Shown here in pieces: positions 43,644 to 52,493 of a DNA stretch of 63,714 nucleotides. Under the pieces are notes generated by a model that was not told where the DNA came from, did no database searches, and saw only the letters and a program-made list of their open reading frames with translations. Both the position numbers and the translations under genes were made by a program. The stretch comes from an uncultured bacterium (GTDB lineage Bacteria; Cyanobacteriota; Vampirovibrionia; Gastranaerophilales; Gastranaerophilaceae), in NCBI GenBank assembly GCA_948433295.1, contig CAOJDT010000002.1, forward strand, positions 1-63,714, given 5' to 3'. The first letter of the stretch is position 1. Each line of letters starts with the position of its first letter.

Positions 43644-45263
43644 TTACAAAGATTTACAATAATCCTTCCACGCCTGAATATAACCGTCTTCCACGCATTT
43701 TGCAAACCCTGCGTAATCCGTTCTTAGAACAGATTTATTCCATATTTTTCTGAGATTTTTTCTGTAATACCGAAGTTTATTAATATCCCCCGCAAGTTTT
43801 TTTGCTTTTGATATATATTCATATTCGTTTTCAGCAACCAAATCATTAAGTCCCAGAGCCTTATTAACCCTTGCGCATCCGCGTGATTGCATACTTTCGC
43901 CCACGAGAGTAATGACGGGAACGCCCATGGAAATCAATTCCATAGTTATGGTTAAACCGTTAAAAGGTGTAGGGTCCAGTGCGATATCCGCCATTTTATA
44001 CGCTGTAAACTGCGCTCCCTGTTGAGGAGTATTATTAAATATAATACGGTTCAAATTCGTTCCGTACTGTTCAAATTTATTTTTAATATGCTCGATAATT
44101 TTATCTGATAATTGAGTTCTGTAAATCAAAAGTTTAGAATTAGGAACATTATCCAACAATCTTGCCCAGAGGTTTATGGTGTAATCGTTAATCTTTGACG
44201 GACAATTGAAACTTCCGAATGTTATATAACCGTTTTTAAAATAAGGCAGGTCATTCAATTCAGGCAGAACCATATTTGGATTACTGAAATCAAAACGCTG
44301 CATTCCGCATTTGATATACATAGGTTTTTCAGTATAATATTTTGCCATTTCTTTCGGAATTGTAAACTCATCCGCAAAAATATAATCAACTTCTTTCATA
44401 CCCATTGTATTTACAAAACCGAGATACTGCATAATTATCGGCGCAGGTTTGTAATACAGTGCAAAACCTCTGCAATGAGTATATCCGCCCAAATCCACAA
44501 GAATGTCTATTTCATCATCATGAATGCGTTCGGCAAGCTGTTTATTTGTCATATTATAACAATCAATAAATTTTATACCTGTTTTTTTAATTCTTTCCGT
44601 TGTGGAATCACATCTGTTTGCGCATGAATAAAGTGAAATATTGAAATTATCCTGATTGTGATATTCCAGAAGCGGCAAAACAAACTGCATCATTGCATGA
44701 CAATGAAAATCCGATGAAAGATACCCGATTCTGAGTTTTTTATGAGGGTCTTGCGGTTTTGAATATTCATACGGCTTGTCATTCTGCAAAACTACCGGTC
44801 TGAATTTATCTATATGATATTCTATAGTTTCTTTCAATTCCTTCTGAGAATACTTATCTGATTTCAACAGAGTAAGACAAAGATTTGAAACCGCTGACGC
44901 TTTCGGTTTAACATCAAGCGCTTTGTGATAGTATTCAATGCTTTTTTCGTTGTCATAATAATAGTACAGAAAACCAAGCATTGAAAATACGCTTTCATTC
45001 GATGCCGAATATTTTATATAATTTTCATAAGCCTCAATGGCTCCGTCCTTGTCTTTCAACGAGTGATAACAGTCCCCGATTTTTCGATAAAGTTCACACA
45101 AATCAAAGGTAAAGGATTTATCAATCTCATCAAGAATCTCTTTATAAATTGCAATGGCTTCGGCTTTTTTATTTTCTTTTGAAAGCTTATCAGCCTCCGC
45201 CATCTTCTTTAAAACGGGTGTGCCTTCAGGCATTCTTTTTAAGGGTTTATTTTGTGTACTCAT
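43644..45263 (-). CDS. TPR protein with O-GlcNAc transferase-like (GT41) domain
   Basis: 539 residues. TPR-type helical repeats (about 25-140, for example 'KAEAIAIYKEILDEID', 'GAIEAYENYIKY') are followed by a GT41 catalytic region: 'KLRIGYLSSDFHCHAM', 'DILVDLGGYTHCRG', 'ITFGSFNCPSKIND', 'DPTPFNGLTITMELISMGVP'. Family members transfer sugars such as GlcNAc to protein Ser/Thr. A target could be a surface or pilin protein, but nothing here shows that. Confidence 0.87.
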   Translation of the reverse strand: MSTQNKPLKRMPEGTPVLKKMAEADKLSKENKKAEAIAIYKEILDEIDKSFTFDLCELYRKIGDCYHSLKDKDGAIEAYENYIKYSASNESVFSMLGFLYYYYDNEKSIEYYHKALDVKPKASAVSNLCLTLLKSDKYSQKELKETIEYHIDKFRPVVLQNDKPYEYSKPQDPHKKLRIGYLSSDFHCHAMMQFVLPLLEYHNQDNFNISLYSCANRCDSTTERIKKTGIKFIDCYNMTNKQLAERIHDDEIDILVDLGGYTHCRGFALYYKPAPIIMQYLGFVNTMGMKEVDYIFADEFTIPKEMAKYYTEKPMYIKCGMQRFDFSNPNMVLPELNDLPYFKNGYITFGSFNCPSKINDYTINLWARLLDNVPNSKLLIYRTQLSDKIIEHIKNKFEQYGTNLNRIIFNNTPQQGAQFTAYKMADIALDPTPFNGLTITMELISMGVPVITLVGESMQSRGCARVNKALGLNDLVAENEYEYISKAKKLAGDINKLRYYRKNLRKIWNKSVLRTDYAGFAKCVEDGYIQAWKDYCKSL

Positions 45264-45291
45264 AGAACTAATAATAGTTCATAAAACGGTT

Positions 45292-45525
45292 TTAGTCAAA
45301 TGAAATTGTTTTGACTTCCCATCGTTTTGAGAGTTCTTCGACAAGAAGAGGTTCCTCGCCCAAAGTTTCAAGAAGCACGATTCCCCGATTAAGACAAACG
45401 CCCTGTTCTGTCGGATGAAGCCCGATTCTTGTTCTTATCGAACAGCCGAATTTTGTAAGAATTTCCTGGAATTGAAGCGAGCATTCAGCCCTGTCTGTAA
45501 GTTTTACACCTATAATTGTCGTCAT
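45292..45525 (-). CDS. Small ACT-like protein (TM1266-type regulator-like)
   Basis: 77 residues with a ferredoxin-like beta-alpha-beta pattern: 'TTIIGVKLTDRAECSLQFQE' then 'IRTRIGLHPTEQG'. It resembles the small ACT-domain proteins annotated as iron-only hydrogenase system regulators, but no hydrogenase gene is nearby. AAGGAG ribosome binding site. Function unknown. Confidence 0.55.
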   Translation of the reverse strand: MTTIIGVKLTDRAECSLQFQEILTKFGCSIRTRIGLHPTEQGVCLNRGIVLLETLGEEPLLVEELSKRWEVKTISFD

Positions 45526-45562
45526 AAAATCTCCTTTTTATATAAATTATTTACACACGCAC

Positions 45563-45597
45563 AAAAAAAACACCCCCGTAGTGGAGGTGTTTTTTTA
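45563..45597 (-). terminator. Rho-independent terminator of the 104-residue protein gene
   Basis: On the minus strand CACCTCC and GGGGGTG pair (one U-G wobble), flanked by A and T runs. Confidence 0.8.
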
Positions 45598-45611
45598 TTT
45601 AAATTTTAACC

Positions 45612-45926
45612 TTATTCAATATCAAGGTCTTCAGTGGCTTGAAGCTGTTTTTTCTTTAAATTGTGCATAACCGCATCAACAAGAAGTTCATAGGATTTTG
45701 AGTTTTCAATATTCGGAAACTCTTCCTTGAGTTGTTCTCTGACCATTGCTTCCAGCCTGCGTTCGTCAGAATTTGTTTGTATATCATCAACTCCGCTAAT
45801 CATTTTAATATATTCGGGAGAAGATTTATCAACACCGCTTTTTGAGAATTGAAGCCAGCGTAGTTTCGGGCTGAGTGTACTCTTAAGCGTTTTTACTATT
45901 TTTAAATTTTTTAATCGGTCTAACAT
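45612..45926 (-). CDS. Small hypothetical protein
   Basis: 104 residues with a basic N-terminal helix and an acidic helical rest ('RRLEAMVREQLKEEFPNIE', 'ELLVDAVMHNLKKKQ'). No signal peptide or known motif. Single-gene unit closed by a terminator. Confidence 0.55.
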   Translation of the reverse strand: MLDRLKNLKIVKTLKSTLSPKLRWLQFSKSGVDKSSPEYIKMISGVDDIQTNSDERRLEAMVREQLKEEFPNIENSKSYELLVDAVMHNLKKKQLQATEDLDIE

Positions 45927-46036
45927 CGTTACCTCTGATTTTTAACCTTCTTGTACTATTTTAAAGTATCCTCAAAAAAATAATTTACTTTTTTAAGTAT
46001 TTTATTTAAAAAACTTTACAAATCCTCAAAAAGCAA

Positions 46037-48106
46037 TTATAGCTTGCTGAAATCTGTAAGCTTTTCATATTTTTTCTTTAACATTGTTAATAAAGCCAGT
46101 CTGTTTTCTTTAACTTTTTCATCTTTATCCATAACAAGGACATCAGCAAAGAATTTTTCAACAGCAGGATTAATAGCGATTAATTGGTTCAAATAGGTTG
46201 CATAATCTGCGTTTTCATCGACTGTTTGAATTTCTCTGTAGAGCATGCCTTCAGATGTATCTTTAAAGAGGTCTTTATTAACAGAAGATTTTGAATCTTC
46301 TTTAAGAATTCTGATAACTCTGTTTGCGCTTTCGAGTAGGGCAGGATTATCAAGCGTTGAAACGACTTTAACCCGTTCAATGTAATCCGCAAGATTTTCC
46401 ATAGGATTTTTATTGGAAGCGCATGCTTCAAGAACATTTTTCGCATATTTGTCAGCGAGGAAGATAATAAGACGTTGTACAAAGAATTCGTTAATCTCTG
46501 CAGGACATTGCGCAGGAACGATTCTTGCAACGTTTTTCTTCACTGTATCTGCAATCTTTTGAAGCGCATTTTTATCAGAAGATGTTTCAAGTGAAACAGG
46601 CAGTAAAAGTAAATCTTTTTTGATTAAATCCGCAATATTTACTTTTAAATTGTTATCAAGAATTGTTCTGATAATACCGAGAGCTGCACGACGAACACCG
46701 AGCGGGTCGGAAGAGCCCGTAGGCTTTTTACCGTCTGCGAATACTGCACAAATTGTGTCGAGTTTATCCGCAATACCCACAACCTGACCTTCAATACCTT
46801 TTGCTGTTTCGCTTTCTGCATTGAGCGGGAAGTAGTGTTCTTTAATACCTTCCACAACTTTTTCGTTTTCGCCCGAAACTCTTGCATAATCAGAGCCGAT
46901 ATATCCTTGAAGTTCCGTGAACTCAAATACAAGTTGAGTCACAAGGTCTGCTTTACAAAGAAGCGCTGTTCTTTCGATATCTTTTGACGGAACATTAAGT
47001 TCTTTCGCAATATCTTTTGAAAGTGAAATAATTCTTTGAGTTTTGTCGTAAACCGAGCCCATACCTTTCTGGAAAGTTACGCCTTTGAGTTCTTCAAGAT
47101 AATCAACAAGCGGCTTTTTGGTATCTTCATTAAAGAAGAATACCGCGTCGTCAAGACGAGCCTTGATTACGCGAACATTACCCGCTTTAATATTAGCAAA
47201 TTCATCGCCTATATAGTTTGTCATCGTAATAAATTTGTTAATCAATTTACCGTCTTTATAAAGCGCGAAATATCTTTGATGAACAGCCATTACCGTAACA
47301 ACAAGTTCTTCCGGAAGTTTAAGGTATTCTTCGGAGAATTCGCAGGTTGCGGGAACGGGATATTCGGTAATGAACGTTACTTCATCAAGCAAGTCGTCGG
47401 TATAATAAGGTTCTGCACCTAATTTTGCAGCTTCCGCCTTTGCTTTTTCAATAATAATTTGTTTTCTTTCGTTCTGGTCAACAATAACACAGCAGTTACG
47501 CATAATTTCAACGTAATCGTCAGGATGTCCGATAATAACGTTTTGTTGTGCAAATCTGTGACCGCGGGAAATATTTGAAGATTCTTTATCAATTAATTTA
47601 ATTTTAACTTCTTCTCTATCAAGAATAGAAACAACCCACTTGATAGGACGTGAGAATTTCTGGTCGTTATACCCCCATCTCATAAAGTGAGCGCCTTGGA
47701 GTTTAGAGAAAATGTGCTCAACATTATCTTTCAAAAGTTCAACAATAGATTTACCTTTAACAACGATTTTTGCATGAACGTAATTATCTTCAACGTACAA
47801 ATCTTCGGCATTTACACCGTTCTTCTTAGCGAAACCTTCGCCCGCTTTAGAAAGATTGCCTTGTTCATCATAAGCAATTTTCGCGATAGGACCTTTTACG
47901 ACTTTAACTTCGTCTTCGCTTTTTTCAACAAGACCGCTTACGATAACCGCAAGACGTCTCGGTGTTGCATAAACATCAACTTTTTCAAAGCCGATTTTAT
48001 TGCTGTTTAAAAAGTTTTCAAACCCGCTGCGCAACTGTTCAATAGCCTGCGGTATAAATTTATAAGGTAATTCTTCCGTTCCGATTTCCAATAAATATTT
48101 ACTCAT
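46037..48106 (-). CDS. glyS: Glycyl-tRNA synthetase beta subunit
   Basis: 689 residues, normal for the beta chain of the alpha2beta2 enzyme. It starts 'YLLEIGTEELPYKFI' and has 'ATPRRLAVIVSGL', 'MRWGYNDQKFSRPIKW' and an HD-like 'ADKLDTICAVFADGKKPTGS' followed by 'DPLGVRRAALGIIR'. The C-terminal anticodon-binding helical domain is present. The alpha subunit (glyQ) is not adjacent. Confidence 0.97.
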   Translation of the reverse strand: MSKYLLEIGTEELPYKFIPQAIEQLRSGFENFLNSNKIGFEKVDVYATPRRLAVIVSGLVEKSEDEVKVVKGPIAKIAYDEQGNLSKAGEGFAKKNGVNAEDLYVEDNYVHAKIVVKGKSIVELLKDNVEHIFSKLQGAHFMRWGYNDQKFSRPIKWVVSILDREEVKIKLIDKESSNISRGHRFAQQNVIIGHPDDYVEIMRNCCVIVDQNERKQIIIEKAKAEAAKLGAEPYYTDDLLDEVTFITEYPVPATCEFSEEYLKLPEELVVTVMAVHQRYFALYKDGKLINKFITMTNYIGDEFANIKAGNVRVIKARLDDAVFFFNEDTKKPLVDYLEELKGVTFQKGMGSVYDKTQRIISLSKDIAKELNVPSKDIERTALLCKADLVTQLVFEFTELQGYIGSDYARVSGENEKVVEGIKEHYFPLNAESETAKGIEGQVVGIADKLDTICAVFADGKKPTGSSDPLGVRRAALGIIRTILDNNLKVNIADLIKKDLLLLPVSLETSSDKNALQKIADTVKKNVARIVPAQCPAEINEFFVQRLIIFLADKYAKNVLEACASNKNPMENLADYIERVKVVSTLDNPALLESANRVIRILKEDSKSSVNKDLFKDTSEGMLYREIQTVDENADYATYLNQLIAINPAVEKFFADVLVMDKDEKVKENRLALLTMLKKKYEKLTDFSKL

Positions 48107-48215
48107 TTCTCAACCTCTAATTGTCTTTCAATGTTAAAAATTATAGATAAAGCAAAACGCATTGTAAAGTATTTATAAATTTACATTTACTTAATATATT
48201 TATAGGTATTTATCT

Positions 48216-48495
48216 GTCTATTTCTTTTCTTTTGTTGCGAGGCAAAAGAAAAGAAATAGACGAAAGAAAAGAAAACTCGCGACCAAATGATTCGAGTGAG
48301 CAGAAACTACGTTTCCGCACCTTCCTTTGCACCGAGCGTGTGCGAAGCACGATAGCGAGGCAAAAGGTTGACGATTCCCAATCGTCAACTACATCCATTT
48401 GGTTTGCAACGCGTAAGCGGTGCTGAAAACAGCGTGTTTTTTCTTTTTCGGTTCACTTTTTCTTTTTGCGTCGCAATCAAAAAGAAAAAGTGAAC
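48216..48495. repeat. Hairpin-rich non-coding block
   Basis: The 440-bp gap between glyS and the next prepilin gene holds nested inverted repeats: perfect 19-bp arms at 48216-48234/48243-48261, 9-bp arms at 48368-48376/48380-48388, 8-bp arms at 48282-48289/48396-48403, and 18-bp arms at 48451-48468/48478-48495. The two outer hairpins end in pyrimidine/purine-rich stems with 8- to 9-nt loops that share TTGCG/GTCGC words. The short reading frames here mirror the palindromes and are not credible genes. Confidence 0.75.
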
Positions 48496-48549
48496 GTAAC
48501 CAAAAGCAGAAGAGCTTTGCTTACTTCCGATAACATACATTATGGAATC

Positions 48550-49227
48550 TTATTTTATAAACGGATAATCATCGGGAATACGCCAACCGTTCATCTGAAT
48601 TAATTTTGTTGCATGATACGCATTGTCTGCTAAATCAGCCTCAGTCGTAATATGCGAATTTTCATCAACCACGCCGTCAGAATTTCTTGTCGTGCAAACA
48701 ACATACGGTTCTACACCTTTATTATAAAAATTATTGTAACTTAATGTTCCTTCTGAGCAAGGACCCGTCGGATATATTCCAAAGGTAAAACATTTTGTGC
48801 CGACAAGCTCATTTGGCACCAGAAAACTTACATTAATATCCTGTAAGTTTCTTGCTTTAATACAATAAATCCAATCGTTTCCAATAATACCAACCCCGGA
48901 ACCGTCAGCAAAATATACATTTATTTTATTACTATCCTTTTCAACTTTTACGGTTTTCAAATACTCCTTAAAATATTTATCATAAAAAAGCATTATGGAA
49001 TCAGGTTGACTACTACTCGGAAATGTCCAATATTTCGTTTCACCATTATTAACAACAGATAATTTTACAGCCTGATTAACATTTGTATAGAACTTTTTCA
49101 ATGCAGTTTCGGTTGTTGATTTTCTGTAAGAGGCAGTAAGAGCAGGTAATGTCATGGCAGCAACTACACCTATTATCCCAAGAGTAATCAAGACTTCTGC
49201 CAGAGTAAAACCGGTTTTCTTTTTCAT
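48550..49227 (-). CDS. Prepilin-like protein, HTH-paired class
   Basis: 225 residues. Leader MKKKTG precedes FTLAEVLITLGIIG with Glu at +5. The ectodomain has 'YFADGSGVGIIG' and Cys pairs, and ends 'QMNGWRIPDDYPFIK', like the prepilin near 62 kb. The DxNG loop is absent here. It is divergent from a small DNA-binding protein gene and has a near-perfect promoter. Confidence 0.88.
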   Translation of the reverse strand: MKKKTGFTLAEVLITLGIIGVVAAMTLPALTASYRKSTTETALKKFYTNVNQAVKLSVVNNGETKYWTFPSSSQPDSIMLFYDKYFKEYLKTVKVEKDSNKINVYFADGSGVGIIGNDWIYCIKARNLQDINVSFLVPNELVGTKCFTFGIYPTGPCSEGTLSYNNFYNKGVEPYVVCTTRNSDGVVDENSHITTEADLADNAYHATKLIQMNGWRIPDDYPFIK

Positions 49228-49279
49228 AATATTAACCTTTCGTTACATTTTTAACATTATTTATATTGTAATAACATGA

Positions 49280-49307
49280 ATTATAATGTAATTTACTTTT
49301 TTGTCAA
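49280..49307 (-). promoter_or_regulatory. Strong promoter of the prepilin gene
   Basis: TTGACA (49307-49302), a 16-bp spacer and TATAAT (49285-49280), consensus at both boxes. TTACATT (49243-49249) and AATGTAA (49285-49291) form a widely spaced inverted repeat nearby. Confidence 0.7.
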
Positions 49308-49325
49308 TTGTTTACAAGCAAAACT

Positions 49326-49355
49326 TTAACAAAATGCGCGTATTACTTTTATAAT
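49326..49355 (+). promoter_or_regulatory. Promoter of the small regulator gene, -10 box next to the start
   Basis: TTAACA (49326-49331), 18 bp and TATAAT (49350-49355). The ATG is 6 nt after the -10 box. Confidence 0.6.
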
Positions 49356-49361
49356 GGAAGA

Positions 49362-49574
49362 ATGAAAGCAAAAAGTGCACGTGAAGTTTTAAAAATATTA
49401 CTAATGCAAAATAAATTATCTCTCAGTAAGCTTGCGAGAATGTTATCAACGGACGAAAAAAAAGTTTACCAGCAGACGCTTTCAGCAAAACTCATAAACG
49501 GCACGCTAAAATACGATGAAATGGTAAAAATCTGCGAACTTCTGGGGTATGAAATAGATTTTAAAAAACTGTGA
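49362..49574 (+). CDS. Small HTH-type DNA-binding protein, divergent from a prepilin gene
   Basis: 70 residues from ATG 49362. 'EVLKILLMQNKLSLSKLARM' and 'ISDFKKL'-type C-terminal helices with 'TLKYDEMVKICELLGYEIDF' form a lambda-repressor-like HTH, more diverged than the other regulators in this window. No Shine-Dalgarno sequence; the start lies where transcription should begin. Divergent from a prepilin gene across 134 bp. Confidence 0.75.
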   Translation: MKAKSAREVLKILLMQNKLSLSKLARMLSTDEKKVYQQTLSAKLINGTLKYDEMVKICELLGYEIDFKKL

Positions 49575-49622
49575 AAAATCTTTACCTTACGTAAACAGGT
49601 TAAAGTTAGTGTATAATCAACC

Positions 49623-49651
49623 TTGATTATATAATTACCTTTGTGTATAAT
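49623..49651 (+). promoter_or_regulatory. Promoter of the redox operon
   Basis: TTGATT (49623-49628), 17 bp and TATAAT (49646-49651), followed by AGGAGAG and the start at 49683. Confidence 0.65.
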
Positions 49652-49682
49652 ATTTTCATAGGTTAATAAGGAGAGATAAACA

Positions 49683-50522
49683 ATGGGATACAAAATTTTA
49701 TCAAAAAAAGAAATATGTCCGAATCAATATGAAATCACTATTGACGCACCTTACGTTGTAAGAAACGCTCAGGCTGGTCAGTTTATTATATTCAGAGCAG
49801 AAGAAAACGGTGAAAGAGTTCCGCTTACTATTGCAGATGTTAATAAAGAAACAGGTGCTTTGACATTAGTATTTATGGCTGTCGGATATTCTACAAAAAA
49901 ACTTGCTCAACTTGAAGTTGGCGAAGAACTTGTTGACATCGTAGGCCCGCTCGGCAAACCTACCGAAATCAAAAAATACGGCACGGTTGTATGTCTTGCA
50001 GGCGGTTACGGTGCGGCACCATGCTATTTGATTGCTAAAGCGTTTAAAGAAGCAGGAAATAAAGTTTACATGATTATGGGTGCAAGGAACAAAGACCTCA
50101 TTTTCTGGGCTGATAAAATGAAAGATGCCTGCACCGAATTGTTCATCACAACCGACGACGGTACAATGGGCGAAAAAGGTTTCGTAACTCAGGTAATGGA
50201 AAGATTAATGAATCAGGAAAAAATAGATTATGCCATTGCCGTAGGTCCTATGCCTATGATGAGAGCGGTTGCAAACCTTACAAGAGACAAAGGCATTTAT
50301 ACCGAAGCCAGCATGAACCCTATTATGGTTGACGGAACAGGTATGTGCGGAGCATGCCGCGTAACAGTTGGCGGAGAAGTTAAATTTGCTTGTGTTGACG
50401 GTCCTGATTTCGACGCTCACAAAATCGACTTTGATGAAGTTATTAACAGAACCAAAATATACAAAGATCAGGAAAGAAAACGCAGCGAAAATTGCAACCT
50501 CTTAAAACAGGCAAGCAAATAG
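49683..50522 (+). CDS. FAD/NAD-binding oxidoreductase subunit (NfnA/dihydroorotate dehydrogenase electron-transfer subunit-like)
   Basis: 279 residues. FAD-binding barrel 'ERVPLTIADVNKETG', NAD(P)-binding 'TVVCLAGGYGAAPCYLIAKA' and a C-terminal [2Fe-2S] site 'DGTGMCGACRVTVGGEVKFA' then Cys-Val-Asp-Gly. This is the layout of ferredoxin-NADP reductase alpha subunit (NfnA/SudB). The usual NfnB partner is not next to it; instead a 41-residue Cys protein and etfBA follow, suggesting a different electron-transfer route. Confidence 0.87.
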   Translation: MGYKILSKKEICPNQYEITIDAPYVVRNAQAGQFIIFRAEENGERVPLTIADVNKETGALTLVFMAVGYSTKKLAQLEVGEELVDIVGPLGKPTEIKKYGTVVCLAGGYGAAPCYLIAKAFKEAGNKVYMIMGARNKDLIFWADKMKDACTELFITTDDGTMGEKGFVTQVMERLMNQEKIDYAIAVGPMPMMRAVANLTRDKGIYTEASMNPIMVDGTGMCGACRVTVGGEVKFACVDGPDFDAHKIDFDEVINRTKIYKDQERKRSENCNLLKQASK

Positions 50523-50532
50523 GAGATACAAA

Positions 50533-50658
50533 ATGGCAGATATCAAAAAAGAAATTCCGTATTGCCCGCTTCTCAGTGTAGGACAAAACGTTGATATGGT
50601 TTGTACTCAGGAAAGATGCGCGTGGTATATGGCGAATGTAAAACAAAAACGTTCATAA
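50533..50658 (+). CDS. 41-residue cysteine-containing small protein
   Basis: ATG 50533 with AGGAG 7 bases upstream, 10 bp after the NfnA-like gene and 24 bp before etfB. The product begins MADIKKEIPYCPLL and has three Cys (C11, C24, C29) in a C-P-L-L ... C-T-Q-E-R-C-A-W-Y pattern. Short proteins of this CPLL...CxxxxCAWY look occur in other bacteria; metal or Fe-S binding is plausible but not shown. Its place inside the redox operon supports it as a real gene. Confidence 0.7.
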   Translation: MADIKKEIPYCPLLSVGQNVDMVCTQERCAWYMANVKQKRS

Positions 50659-50682
50659 GCATAATTTAATTCTGAGGTTTTT

Positions 50683-51465
50683 ATGAAAATAATATTGTGC
50701 GTAAAACAGGTTCCCGACACATCTGATATTAAATGGACAGAAAATAATACAATTCAGCGTGAAGGGCTTGAAAGCATTATAAATCCTTATGATGTCTATG
50801 CGATAGAAGCAGCGTTAAAACTAAAAAAAACTTATAAAGATGTTGAAATAACGGCTCTGACAATGGGGCCGTTTCAAGCTGTTGACATGCTGAAAAAAAC
50901 TATCGCAATCGGAGTCGATAAAGGCGTTCTTCTTTCCGACAAAAAATTTGCGGCAGCTGATACTTATGCAACAGGAAAAACCATCGGCACGGTTATTAAA
51001 GAAAAACTTTCGGATTACGATTTGATAATTTGCGGACAATTTGCAATCGACGGTGACACCGCACAGACAGGTCCGAGCATTGCAAACACCTTGAATATTC
51101 CGCAGGTAACCTATGTTCAAGAAATTCTTTCATACGAAAACGGTTCTTTAACAGTCCGCAGAGAACTTGATGACGGCACCGAAATTGTTAAAGTCAAGCT
51201 GCCTGCACTTATTTGCGTGCTAAAAGATTATTTTGAGCCAACCCGTGCAAAAATTAACGGAATAATAAAAGCGCAAAATTCCGAAATTACAACCTACGGA
51301 TTTGACGATTTAAGCCTGACCGCAGAAGAAGTCGGTCTAAAAGGTTCTCCGACTTATGTAAGCCGTGCGTTTAGACCTGCGCCGAAAGAGACGGTCTGCG
51401 AATTTTGCAGCGACATCGGTGAACTTGCGGAAAAAATAAAAATTTGCGGAGGGCTTGATGAGTAA
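50683..51465 (+). CDS. etfB: Electron transfer flavoprotein beta subunit
   Basis: 260 residues starting MKIILCVKQVPDTSDIKW, with 'NPYDVYAIEAALKLK', 'TALTMGP' and the signature 'AIDGDTAQTGPSIANTL' then 'PQVTYV'. It binds AMP or FAD in the EtfAB heterodimer and passes electrons from dehydrogenases. It overlaps etfA by 8 bp. Confidence 0.95.
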   Translation: MKIILCVKQVPDTSDIKWTENNTIQREGLESIINPYDVYAIEAALKLKKTYKDVEITALTMGPFQAVDMLKKTIAIGVDKGVLLSDKKFAAADTYATGKTIGTVIKEKLSDYDLIICGQFAIDGDTAQTGPSIANTLNIPQVTYVQEILSYENGSLTVRRELDDGTEIVKVKLPALICVLKDYFEPTRAKINGIIKAQNSEITTYGFDDLSLTAEEVGLKGSPTYVSRAFRPAPKETVCEFCSDIGELAEKIKICGGLDE

Positions 51466-52456
51466 GAAAATCTTGATTTATGCGGAAGTCACACGCGAAA
51501 ATTACATTCATACGGTATTTTTTGAACTTGCAAACAAAGCCGGAGAACTTGCGGAAAAACTTGATAATGCAGAGGTTGACGCACTTTTGATTTCAAAACC
51601 CGGTCTTGCTGAAAATTACAGAGAAGCTTTCGTAAACAGCGGTATTGATAAAATTTACGCGATTGAAGACGAAAGATTTGAAACATACTGTACGGAATAT
51701 TTTTCAAAAGTCGCAGTTGATGCGATAAAAGAAATTCAACCCGAAATTCTTTTAATAGGTGCAACCAATCAGGGAAGAGACCTTGCGCCGAGGATTTCAA
51801 CGGCGCTTAATACAGGCTTAACCGCAGACTGCACAGGACTTGATATAAACGAAAAAGGACAGCTTGCCGCAACCCGTCCGACATTTGGCGGACAATTAAT
51901 GGCAACAATCCTGTGTAAAAACTTACCGCAAATGGCAACTGTGCGCCCTAAAGTTTTTAAACCCGCAGAATATGATAATATTAAACCTGCCGAAATTATT
52001 AAAATTACGCCTAATGAAGACGGAGTTACGAGATGTGTGGAATTGTTAGAGTTTCACAAAAAACTTACCTCCGAAATCAACGAACTTGACAGCGCGGAAA
52101 TAATCGTTGCAGGCGGCCGCGGAATGAAGAATTCCGATGGATTTGCACTATTAAAAGAATTTGCAGATAAACTTGGCGCAGCCGTTGGGGCAAGCAGAAC
52201 TGCAGTGGAAATGGGGCTTGCGTCTCATGACATGCAAATCGGACAGACAGGAAAAACCGTTACGCCAAAACTTTACATAGCCTGCGGAATTTCGGGCGCA
52301 ATTCAGCACACAATCGGAATGAATAATTCTGATAAAATCATCGCAATTAACACCGATAAAAATGCTCCTATATTTGAAATCGCAGACTTTGGTATGGTCG
52401 GTGACGTGTTCGAGATACTTCCAAAATTAATTAAACTTGAAAATTTTCAAAAATAG
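51458..52456 (+). CDS. etfA: Electron transfer flavoprotein alpha subunit
   Basis: 332 residues from ATG 51458 (GGAGG five bases upstream). The C-terminal FAD domain has 'AIIVAGGRGMK'-type sequence, 'AAVGASRTAVEMGL', 'QIGQTGKTVTPKLYIACGIS' and 'INTDKNAPIFEIADFGMVGD'. With EtfB it forms a flavoprotein electron carrier. No acyl-CoA dehydrogenase is encoded in the window, so its redox partner is unknown. Confidence 0.95.
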   Translation: MSKKILIYAEVTRENYIHTVFFELANKAGELAEKLDNAEVDALLISKPGLAENYREAFVNSGIDKIYAIEDERFETYCTEYFSKVAVDAIKEIQPEILLIGATNQGRDLAPRISTALNTGLTADCTGLDINEKGQLAATRPTFGGQLMATILCKNLPQMATVRPKVFKPAEYDNIKPAEIIKITPNEDGVTRCVELLEFHKKLTSEINELDSAEIIVAGGRGMKNSDGFALLKEFADKLGAAVGASRTAVEMGLASHDMQIGQTGKTVTPKLYIACGISGAIQHTIGMNNSDKIIAINTDKNAPIFEIADFGMVGDVFEILPKLIKLENFQK

Positions 52457-52464
52457 TTTATAAT
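52437..52464 (+). promoter_or_regulatory. Promoter of the poly-G prepilin gene
   Basis: TTGAAA (52437-52442), 16 bp and TATAAT (52459-52464), starting inside the end of etfA. Confidence 0.6.
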
Positions 52465-52493
52465 TAAAATATAAATTAAAAAAGGAGGATATG

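Noticed and set aside
48210-48426. Overlapping 62- and 64-codon frames on both strands
   Set aside because: They are mirror readings of the inverted repeats in the hairpin block, with low-complexity Lys/Arg/Glu content and no ribosome binding site.
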